A DNA stretch of 38,529 nucleotides from Firm-04 sp946413695. GTDB lineage: Bacteria > Bacillota > Clostridia > Oscillospirales > Ruminococcaceae. Of this stretch, positions 15,801 to 22,578 are shown one piece after another. How positions within the stretch are numbered: the first letter of the stretch is position 1; each line of letters starts with the position of its first letter. The notes below the pieces were generated by a model that saw only the letters and a list, made by a program, of their open reading frames with translations, did no database searches and had not been told where the DNA came from. The stretch is taken from the NCBI GenBank assembly GCA_946413695.1, contig CAMKLV010000027.1, positions 1 to 38,529 of the forward strand, written 5' to 3'. The position numbers and the translations under genes are program-made.

Positions 15801-16599
15801 ACTGCTCCACTCCTTTCATATAGACCTTGCAGGAGATTATATAGGATACATAATACCCGATGATCGCGAGCCAGAGGATCACACCGAGAATCAGATAAAT
15901 ATTGTGCTTCAGCGTGCCTTCTGCAAATGACACGCACCAGTCATAGAGCGAGACAAACGGATCGCCGCTTTCGCCGCCCGGGAGCGGTCCGAACAGCAGA
16001 TAAATCAGACCGCCGAGCACAAGGACACCGAATATCAGAACTTTCATATGTTCGCCGTTCTTGTGTCCGAATCGAAATGTAAACGGAAAATCAATCATCA
16101 TCTTGAAAAGCTCAAAGAAAAACATGCCGTTGATCAAAAGATTCGTTATTTGCAGATTGATCATGAGCTGCTCATTCTCCGTGCCGACAAGCAGATGATC
16201 CGCAAGGATCACAAGCTCTGCCGTGAGCGTCGCGGAAACATAGGCAACCATGAGCATGAGAAATGTCACGACATACTTGGCGTAGATCGAGCCCTTGATG
16301 CCCTTCGGATGCGATGCGGTAAAATACGCCCATTTCTTGACCTCATCCTGCGAGATATTCAGAAAGGCCTGCAGACCGGTTGCAAAGAACGGTGTAAAGG
16401 CACACATCAGATAAAGCAGCGGCGGCTCACCGTCCGCGCTGTTGAAGCCGCTGATCATCTCAGCCATTTCCGCCTCGCCGGTTAATGTCATCAACCACGT
16501 AAATCCAAGCCCAAACAGCAACATGCCCGGTCCCATGAGTGCAACAATAATCAGGTTGCCTCTGTTCATCCGAAGCTCTTTGAAAATCAAACCTGTCAT
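15790..16599 (-). CDS. ABC-2 type membrane permease
   Basis: A 269-residue protein with about six hydrophobic segments, beginning MTGLIFKELRMNRGN, the usual amphipathic entry of ABC-2 permeases. It lacks ATPase motifs. Its start overlaps the upstream permease stop by 4 bases, and the two probably form a heterodimer with the ATPase encoded at 17785-18666. The substrate is unknown. Confidence 0.8.
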   Translation of the reverse strand: MTGLIFKELRMNRGNLIIVALMGPGMLLFGLGFTWLMTLTGEAEMAEMISGFNSADGEPPLLYLMCAFTPFFATGLQAFLNISQDEVKKWAYFTASHPKGIKGSIYAKYVVTFLMLMVAYVSATLTAELVILADHLLVGTENEQLMINLQITNLLINGMFFFELFKMMIDFPFTFRFGHKNGEHMKVLIFGVLVLGGLIYLLFGPLPGGESGDPFVSLYDWCVSFAEGTLKHNIYLILGVILWLAIIGYYVSYIISCKVYMKGVEQYAK

Positions 16600-17483
16600 G
16601 ATGCTTCACCGTCCTTCTGCATTTTGAACAGCGTAAACGGCTGCTTTTTCTGCGCTTTTTCGCGTTCGCTTACATCGCCGTACATTCTGTTGTGCCGCAT
16701 CGTCAAATACCAGCCGAGCAGCAGGCAGCCGGTCAGCACGAGCACCGTGACCGGTCTGATTACGGATTCATGCGCAAGGAAAAGCGTCCGGGCTTTTTCG
16801 ATCGACTCATCAATCGGTGCAACATCATCCGCCTTCGGATCGGTGATAAAGTTATAGAGACTGATAATAAGCACCGGTACAACAACAACAGCCATAGCCT
16901 TGAACGTTGCCCATTCCATTCCTTTGGCTGTACGTGCTTTTGTCGCAAAGAATGTCATCAGCGTATCATAGAGCAGGAAAACCGCAGAGAACGCTGCCAT
17001 AAACCAGACAGTATGTGCGGAAAACTGCATGCCCGTGATTTTCGCCGTCACAAATGCATTCAGAATTGCAAACAGGAATCCGATCAGCATCCGAACGATC
17101 TTTACGATATAGATTCCGGTCGCGCGCATACATGGCGTGATCGGGAGCGCAAAGGAATACGGGAGCCAGTTTGCCTGAATATCCGGCAGCGCTGCCGTAT
17201 TCATTCCGCCGGCTGACGCACCGCATCCGACCAAAGAGATCGAAGCGTAGTAAATGATCGCGTTGAATTCTCCCAGCATCTCCGATCCCTCAAATACCGG
17301 TGCAAGATTGCCGACCGACATGCTCAGACGGATCAGCCAGAAAAGAACAGTCAGCACGATAAAGATGCACATTCCGGAAAAATATTCCTTGCGCACGAGG
17401 CGCCATTCGCGCCATGCAAGCGCTTTGATTGCCGCCCCTGCCGGACGCGGTTTCGCAGCGCGAATTGTTTTTTGTTCGTTCAT
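16596..17483 (-). CDS. ABC-2 type membrane permease
   Basis: A 295-residue protein with a cytoplasmic N-terminus (AIKALAWREWRLVRKEYF) and about six membrane helices, typical of ABC-2 permeases. The ATG at 17483 follows GAGGTG at 7 bases; a GTG three codons earlier abuts that site and is less likely. About 300 bases of hairpin-rich DNA separate it from the ATPase gene upstream, so expression of the permeases may be modulated separately. Confidence 0.8.
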   Translation of the reverse strand: MNEQKTIRAAKPRPAGAAIKALAWREWRLVRKEYFSGMCIFIVLTVLFWLIRLSMSVGNLAPVFEGSEMLGEFNAIIYYASISLVGCGASAGGMNTAALPDIQANWLPYSFALPITPCMRATGIYIVKIVRMLIGFLFAILNAFVTAKITGMQFSAHTVWFMAAFSAVFLLYDTLMTFFATKARTAKGMEWATFKAMAVVVVPVLIISLYNFITDPKADDVAPIDESIEKARTLFLAHESVIRPVTVLVLTGCLLLGWYLTMRHNRMYGDVSEREKAQKKQPFTLFKMQKDGEAS

Positions 17484-17499
17484 ATGATTCACCTCAGTC

Positions 17500-17784
17500 T
17501 TTCAGAAATGTCCCCGGGGGGCGCCCGATGCGAACAAAAATAAGCAACGGCAGCATTCTGTGAATTGCCTTGCAATTCACTTAGGGGAGCCCTCTATCGC
17601 AGGGCTCCCCTCTCCGAAAAACGATCCACCGGATCGTTTTATCGGATTCACCCCTGCGGAGCTCCTTTCGTAAGGGAATGTCGCTGTCTGCGGACAGCGA
17701 CCAAAGGGCGCCGCTCTTTGGAAACCTGCGAGCTTTTGTAAAAGCTCGACCAAAACTTTTATTTCGGCTTCGCCGTGTTCCCGT
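17500..17784. repeat. Array of short perfect hairpins
   Basis: Successive inverted repeats fill the gap between permease and ATPase genes. They are GTGAATTGC/GCAATTCAC (17560-17580, loop CTT), AGGGGAGCCCT/AGGGCTCCCCT (17583-17611), AAAACGATCC/GGATCGTTTT (17618-17640, loop ACC), GTCGCTGTC/GACAGCGAC (17680-17701), CCAAAG/CTTTGG (17701-17721), CGAGCTTTT/AAAAGCTCG (17729-17748) and CGGC/GCCG (loop TTC, near 17765). No reading frame or promoter is convincing. It looks like a composite palindromic mobile repeat. Confidence 0.8.
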
Positions 17785-18666
17785 TCAGGATGTCCATTCC
17801 TTCATGGTTCTGTGGACATAATAGACCATGATATCCTCAAGCGTTGTCGGCTCGAGCAGCAGCCCCTCATATTTGCGTGCCGCTGCCGCTCTGTCCGAGA
17901 CCATGACATCCGCGCCGAAATCCGTGACGCGCGCACTGACGTAATCCTCCGGATCGACGTCCCTGAACTCCGCCTTTGTACATTTGAGGATGCCGTGCTG
18001 CTCGAGCACATCATCCTTATAGCCGGTGACGAGAATCTTTCCGCGGTCGATGAAGGTCACGCTGTCCGCGATCTTTTCAAGGTCAGAGGTGATATGCGAG
18101 GACATCAGAATGCTGTGGTTCTCGTCCTGCAGATATTCAAGGAAGATATCGAGAATCTCCGAGCGCACAACCGGATCGAGACCTGTGGTTGCTTCGTCCA
18201 TGACGAGCAGCTCCGCATCATGCGAGAGCGCGCAGGCAATCTGCAGCTTCATCTTCATGCCCTTGGAAAACTGCCCGATCTTCTTTTTCTGCGGCAGTTC
18301 AAAGCGCTCAAGATAATCCGCGTAAACCTTGTCATTCCATTTTTCATAAAGCCCTTTGAAGATGCGCCCCATTTCCTTCGCGTTGAACAGATCGTGGAAC
18401 GGCAGCTCGTCAAAGACAACCGCAAGGCGCTCCTTGATTTCCTGCTCATGCTTGATATGATCCATGCCGAGCAGGTTGATTGTCCCCGCGTTGATCGGAA
18501 TGATATTCAGCAGACTGCGGATCGTTGTGGTTTTTCCGGCGCCGTTCTGCCCGATAAAGCCCATGATGCTGCCGCGCGGCACATCAAAGCTGACGGAATC
18601 GAGGGTAAAGCCGTCATATTTCTTTGTGAGGTTTTTGATTTCGATTGCATTTGCGTAGTCATTCAT
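17785..18666 (-). CDS. ABC transporter ATP-binding protein
   Basis: A 293-residue ATPase. Walker A is GQNGAGKTT (39-47), the signature is FSKGMK (133-138), an unusual but accepted form in YtrB/ABC-2 export ATPases, and Walker B LLVMDE ends at the catalytic Glu158. The C-terminal 80 residues form an extra domain. Its start overlaps the gntR stop by 4 bases. With the two permeases it would make a YtrBC-like or drug/peptide exporter. Confidence 0.93.
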   Translation of the reverse strand: MNDYANAIEIKNLTKKYDGFTLDSVSFDVPRGSIMGFIGQNGAGKTTTIRSLLNIIPINAGTINLLGMDHIKHEQEIKERLAVVFDELPFHDLFNAKEMGRIFKGLYEKWNDKVYADYLERFELPQKKKIGQFSKGMKMKLQIACALSHDAELLVMDEATTGLDPVVRSEILDIFLEYLQDENHSILMSSHITSDLEKIADSVTFIDRGKILVTGYKDDVLEQHGILKCTKAEFRDVDPEDYVSARVTDFGADVMVSDRAAAARKYEGLLLEPTTLEDIMVYYVHRTMKEWTS

Positions 18667-19043
18667 GATTCTGAACCTCCGTATACAATTTCAAGTATCT
18701 CCTGCAGTTCCGCGAGCGGGATGCCGCAGCGCTTTGCCTTGTCGGCGGCATCCGTCAGCAGCCCTTCGATTGCCTTGAGCTGCTCCTCGCGGTAAAGCTC
18801 CTTGTTCTGCGCCCTGACAAAGCTGCCCTTGCCCGTATAGGATTCAATGAAGCCGTCACGCTCAAGCTCCTCATAGGCGCGCTTTGTTGTGATGACGCTG
18901 ATCCGGAGCTGCATGGCAAGATTGCGCATCGAGGGCAGTGCGTCGCCCTCCTTCAGCGTTCCTTCAAGGATCATGGTTTTGATCTGACGGACGATCTGTG
19001 TATAGATCGGCTCGCCTGATGCGTTGCTGATAATGATATCCAT
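18663..19043 (-). CDS. GntR family (YtrA subfamily) transcriptional regulator
   Basis: A 126-residue repressor. The winged-helix domain occupies about 10-78 (IYTQIVRQIKTMILEG, LPSMRNLAMQL, ERDGFIESYTGKGSFV), followed by the short YtrA-type helical tail rather than a ligand domain. The ATG at 19043 has AAGGAG 10 bases upstream; the longer frame runs into the repeat region. It presumably binds the palindrome at 19208-19240 and controls the ABC-CPBP operon. Confidence 0.92.
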   Translation of the reverse strand: MDIIISNASGEPIYTQIVRQIKTMILEGTLKEGDALPSMRNLAMQLRISVITTKRAYEELERDGFIESYTGKGSFVRAQNKELYREEQLKAIEGLLTDAADKAKRCGIPLAELQEILEIVYGGSES

Positions 19044-19061
19044 AGTCAGAGTACTCCTTAC

Positions 19062-19094
19062 GAAATGCGAAATGAGAAATTTGAAATGAGAAAA
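19062..19094. repeat. Period-7 array, GAAAT core
   Basis: GAAAT occurs at 19062, 19069, 19076 and 19083, with GAAAA at 19090, an exact 7-base period. It is inverted relative to the array at 19143-19167, so the two can pair across the 50 bases between them. Confidence 0.65.
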
Positions 19095-19142
19095 TTCGGT
19101 ATCATATGGATTCTGAATCGTCCGCAAAGCAGACTACCGCAA

Positions 19143-19174
19143 TTTCTAATTTCTCGTTTCTTATTTCTAATTCC
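19143..19174. repeat. Period-7 array, TTTC core
   Basis: TTTC occurs at 19143, 19150, 19157 and 19164 in units of the type ATTTCTA/ATTTCTC, ending in ATTCC. The same units recur at 22403-22434. Confidence 0.65.
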
Positions 19175-19207
19175 CGCGCGGCACAGTGTCCGGATTGTGC
19201 AGCACGG

Positions 19208-19262
19208 TTATAATGTGTATATTCGATATACACATTATAACATTGTATATACACTTTGTCAA
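19208..19262 (-). promoter_or_regulatory. gntR-ABC operon promoter and operator
   Basis: TTGACA (19257-19262), a 17-base spacer and TATAAT (19234-19239) form a perfect promoter reading leftward. A perfect palindrome with 15-bp arms TTATAATGTGTATAT and its complement around TCG covers 19208-19240 and includes the -10 box. A partial site, TTGTATATACAC, lies in the spacer. The GTGTATAT core repeats suggest binding sites for the GntR protein. Confidence 0.85.
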
Positions 19263-19373
19263 GGGGTTTTGCAAAAATATTTTCTGCAGTTTGATTTTCC
19301 GCGCCGTGCGGCAGATTCCGGCGAACAAAACGCAACGGATGGGAAATCCGGCAGCGAATCCGCAAAAACTCTC

Positions 19374-19402
19374 TTGCAATCCTGCACATGCAGATGTATA
19401 AT
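19374..19402 (+). promoter_or_regulatory. Promoter of the flavodoxin-like gene
   Basis: TTGCAA (19374-19379), a 17-base spacer and TATAAT (19397-19402) lie 60 bases before the ATG at 19463. Confidence 0.75.
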
Positions 19403-19462
19403 AGTAGAACGTATTTGACATCTTGTCATGCGATCAATTTTGTCTGAAAAAAGGAGAATGTT

Positions 19463-20407
19463 ATGAGTTTCAAGGTTATGGGCGTTACCGCCGGCAGAAA
19501 AGACAGCAATTGCGAGATCCTGCTGAAAGAGGCGCTGCTCGTATGTCAGGAGCAGGGCGCAGAGGTCACAATGATCAACCTCAAGGATTATGAGCTGCTC
19601 GACTGCACGGGATGTACCGCCTGCACAATGGGCATGTCGATGGGCAAGCATACCGGATGTTCCCTCGATGACAAGGACGACAAGAAAAAGATCATGGAAG
19701 TGCTGCTCGATCAGGATGCAGTCATCTTCTCGGCACCGACCTACGCGCTGATGCCCTCCTCGCTGTTTCTCAAGTTCATGCACCGCAACCTCGCTTATGA
19801 GACTGCGTTCCTGACCAAGATCGGCGCGATCAAATCCCGCGACAGAATCGGCGCACTGATCGCAGTCGGCGGCTCCACCCGTTCGTGGCAGTCGATGGCG
19901 CTCGAATGCATGCAGGCTTCAACTTTCTCAAACAGTTTCAAGATTATAGATATGTATATGGCGACGATGGTGCCTGCTCCGGCACAGGTTCTGCTGCACG
20001 AGGAGAAGCTCGCGCGTGCAAGAGAGATCGGTGCCAACATCATGAAGTCCCTGAACACCCCTGCTGCCGAGCGCGGCTGGCTGGGCGAGCCGGAAGCCGG
20101 CTGGTGCCCGAACTGTCACAGCAACTGTCTCTGCCTCGGTGAGCCGCAGTGGAGAGGGCTCCAGTATCCGATTGAGTGCGCAGTCTGCGGTGCAGGCGGC
20201 GACCTCGTCAAAACCGATGACGGCAAATGGAAGTTTGTCATTGCCGCAAACGGTCTCGAGCGCGACAGAACCTCTGAGGAGGGACGCGGCGTCCACTGCG
20301 ACGAAATCGCGGATACGCAGGGCGGCTTCTTTATGGATCCGCAGAAGCGCGAAACCGTTGCCGCAAAGCTCGAAAAGTATAAGGCGATCAAGTTCCCGGG
20401 CATCTGA
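19463..20407 (+). CDS. Flavodoxin-like NAD(P)H-dependent oxidoreductase with a C-terminal cysteine cluster
   Basis: A 314-residue protein. Residues 1-200 form a flavodoxin-like fold of the NADPH-dependent FMN reductase group: MGVTAGRKDSNCEILL (FMN phosphate loop), an iron-sulfur-flavoprotein-like CTGCTAC stretch near residue 50, and SAPTYALMPS. The C-terminal part adds a possible metal knot, CPNCHSNC then CAVCGAGG, seen in some multimeric flavodoxin family members. AAAGGAG precedes the ATG. It is likely monocistronic, with its own promoter and terminator. The electron partner is unknown. Confidence 0.85.
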   Translation: MSFKVMGVTAGRKDSNCEILLKEALLVCQEQGAEVTMINLKDYELLDCTGCTACTMGMSMGKHTGCSLDDKDDKKKIMEVLLDQDAVIFSAPTYALMPSSLFLKFMHRNLAYETAFLTKIGAIKSRDRIGALIAVGGSTRSWQSMALECMQASTFSNSFKIIDMYMATMVPAPAQVLLHEEKLARAREIGANIMKSLNTPAAERGWLGEPEAGWCPNCHSNCLCLGEPQWRGLQYPIECAVCGAGGDLVKTDDGKWKFVIAANGLERDRTSEEGRGVHCDEIADTQGGFFMDPQKRETVAAKLEKYKAIKFPGI

Positions 20408-20423
20408 TGAATACAATGCAACA

Positions 20424-20466
20424 AACAAGCCGCTTCGACCGACCGGAACGGCTTGTTCCGTTTTTT
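20424..20466 (+). terminator. Intrinsic terminator after the flavodoxin-like gene
   Basis: The stem AACAAGCCG / CGGCTTGTT is followed by CCG and a run of six T residues. Confidence 0.85.
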
Positions 20467-20549
20467 AGGCGCAAATTAGGCAACCTGCCCATATTTCCGC
20501 CGGTATATGTATAGATATATCCGGAATATACAAATCACAATACTCCTTA

Positions 20550-20578
20550 TTGCATTTTTGCATGATTCATGCTATAAT
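20550..20578 (+). promoter_or_regulatory. Promoter of the dockerin-SBP gene
   Basis: TTGCAT (20550-20555), a 17-base spacer and TATAAT (20573-20578) lie 63 bases before the ATG at 20642. The spacer contains GCATGA-TTCATGC, a short inverted repeat that might bind a regulator. Confidence 0.75.
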
Positions 20579-20641
20579 ATCCCAAATCATGCAGCAGACA
20601 TGGTTTGACATTTTAATTTATTGCAGAAAGGGTTTTCAAAC

Positions 20642-22312
20642 ATGAAACAGGGAGCAAGAAAAACACTCAGCTCAGTCCTCGCACTGCTGACCGCTGTCAC
20701 GGCGTTCGGTGCAGTCTCCGCATCCGCCGCGGAACCGGCAGTCTATACGCGCGGTGACGTCAACGGCGACGGTGCGGTCAATGTCGCGGATGCACAGCTC
20801 GCACTCGGCGAATACAGCAGAAGCATGGCCGGAAAGGAATCCTCGCTGACCGCAGAGCAGAAATCCGCAGCGGATATCAACAAGGACACCAAGCTTGACG
20901 TCGCAGATGCACAGACGATCCTGATTTATTACTGCGCAACCGGCCTCAAGAATACGAAAAGAACATGGGCAGACTTTCTGAGTCCGGCATACAGCGATAT
21001 GAAGGTGCCCAATACCGGTGAAAAGCTGACAATCGTCGGCTGGGGCGAGCTCGCGGAGCCGATGGAAATGGTTGAAGATTTCGTCGCAAAGTATCCGCAG
21101 TATACCGATCTGGTGGAATACAAGTCGATCGGTGATATCACGGATACCGGCAAGGCGGAAGATCTCGAAACCTACCTGAAATCCGGCGGTGACGCTGACC
21201 TCTGCATCGTCACCGGACACACACTCAACAACTATACCGCGAACAGCGAAAAATCCCTGCCGCTGAGCGATCTCGGCTTCAAGGATGCGGATTTTGAGCC
21301 GATCTACAACGCTGTCATGACAGAGGGCGCAGGTCTCAATGATGTCCCGACGGGCATTTCGTGGTACACCGAGCCCGGCTGCTATGTCTACCGCGCCGAT
21401 CTCGCAAAGCTGTATCTCGGTGCCGAAACGCCGGCTGAAATGCAGGAATTCGTCAAGGACTGGGAGACCTTCGATCAGACTGCGGCAAAGCTCGCGGAGC
21501 TTTCCGGCAACAAGTGCAAAATCACAGCATGGGTCGGCGATTTCGCAAAAGTATTTCCGTCGCTGCGCAGAACCCCGTGGCTCGATGAGCAGAGCATGCT
21601 CCAGTTCGGTCAGGAGGAGACGGATTTCCTCAACCGGCTCAGACTGTACTGCCAGAAGGGCTATATGACCATGCATGCCGAACGCTATGACAACGATGAC
21701 TGGTATCTCGATTCGTGGACAGGGATGTTCCAGGGAAATGACAAGGAGAACATCTCCCGTGAAGTCGCACATGCACTCGGCACATTTATGAGCGCATGGG
21801 AACTCAAGCCGTTCGGCACGCTCAACGCAATCGAGTATTCCTCTGAGACGGAAAAGCGCGAGAGCTACGGTCAGTTCAGAGTCACACAGGGTCCGGCGGC
21901 ATGGGTTGCACCGGACAGCAACTTCCTTTTTGTGCCGAAGTATGCCGATAACGGCTCGCTCGCGCGCAAATTCCTCGATACATACATCTTTGATGAAAAC
22001 AAGGCTGCGGAGTTTGCAAAGGCAAGAGGCATCTTCTCCAGCAATGCAAATGTCAACAGGAAGATTGAAAAGGACGGCTACAAGAATCCGATGCTCGGCG
22101 GTCAGTCGCAGTACGGCATTCTTGATCAGAATGCAACAGCCGCTGATACGCGCTATGCAAAGACACAGCTTGACTACGAGCTGAATAACGGTTTCATGTA
22201 CCTTGCTGAAGACTTTGCAGAAGCCACAGACTACGATGCGGATTACGTCCTGACACAGCTCGACAACGCATGCAGCGACTACCCGCAGATCAAGCACAGA
22301 ACGCAGAATTAA
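20642..22312 (+). CDS. Dockerin fused to an extracellular solute-binding protein (family 1-like)
   Basis: A 556-residue secreted protein. The signal peptide is residues 1-30, ending ASAA, with no lipobox cysteine. A type I dockerin occupies 38-102, with calcium loops DVNGDGAVN and DINKDTKLD. Residues about 125-556 resemble family 1 (sugar-type) extracellular solute-binding proteins: LTIVGWGELAEPMEMVEDFVAKYP at the start, a GDADLCIV strand, PTGISWYTEPGCYVYR and the late FLFVPKYADNG. No permease gene is adjacent. The dockerin would place a substrate-binding fold on a cohesin scaffold or the cell surface instead of a lipid anchor. The start was chosen for AGAAAGGG 9 bases upstream and the signal peptide. 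Confidence 0.88.
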   Translation: MKQGARKTLSSVLALLTAVTAFGAVSASAAEPAVYTRGDVNGDGAVNVADAQLALGEYSRSMAGKESSLTAEQKSAADINKDTKLDVADAQTILIYYCATGLKNTKRTWADFLSPAYSDMKVPNTGEKLTIVGWGELAEPMEMVEDFVAKYPQYTDLVEYKSIGDITDTGKAEDLETYLKSGGDADLCIVTGHTLNNYTANSEKSLPLSDLGFKDADFEPIYNAVMTEGAGLNDVPTGISWYTEPGCYVYRADLAKLYLGAETPAEMQEFVKDWETFDQTAAKLAELSGNKCKITAWVGDFAKVFPSLRRTPWLDEQSMLQFGQEETDFLNRLRLYCQKGYMTMHAERYDNDDWYLDSWTGMFQGNDKENISREVAHALGTFMSAWELKPFGTLNAIEYSSETEKRESYGQFRVTQGPAAWVAPDSNFLFVPKYADNGSLARKFLDTYIFDENKAAEFAKARGIFSSNANVNRKIEKDGYKNPMLGGQSQYGILDQNATAADTRYAKTQLDYELNNGFMYLAEDFAEATDYDADYVLTQLDNACSDYPQIKHRTQN

Positions 22313-22328
22313 GCAATCAATCTATAAT

Positions 22329-22371
22329 AAAAGCCGCTAGATCGCGCATGTGCCGGTTCAGCGGCTTTTTC
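22329..22371 (+). terminator. Intrinsic terminator after the dockerin-SBP gene
   Basis: The stem AAAGCCGCT / AGCGGCTTT with a GC-rich loop ends in TTTTT. Confidence 0.85.
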
Positions 22372-22402
22372 CATCCAAATATGCGCGCAGCGCACACCGC
22401 AA

Positions 22403-22434
22403 TTTCTCTTTTCTCATTTCTAATTTCTCATTCC
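22403..22434. repeat. Period-7 array, TTTC core
   Basis: TTTC occurs at 22403, 22410, 22417 and 22424, ending TTCC, with the flanks CGCAA...ATTCC shared with the array at 19143. Confidence 0.65.
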
Positions 22435-22521
22435 GGAATAACGGCAAACTGCCTAAACAATCGCGCTGTGCCGCGAAAAAATCGACGCATTTGTGAAATT
22501 TGGAAAAATCCGAAAAAACAC

Positions 22522-22551
22522 TTGCAATCAGGGCGGTACTTATGATATAAT
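22522..22551 (+). promoter_or_regulatory. carB promoter
   Basis: TTGCAA (22522-22527), an 18-base spacer and TATAAT (22546-22551) lie 27 bases before the carB ATG. The short leader leaves no room for a PyrR attenuator. Confidence 0.75.
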
Positions 22552-22578
22552 ATCTAGTTGAAGTGAGGTGTTTGCATT

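Noticed and set aside
22440..22578. PyrR-type attenuator before carB
   Set aside because: The transcript start is only about 20 bases before the ATG, so no anti-terminator or terminator pair fits.
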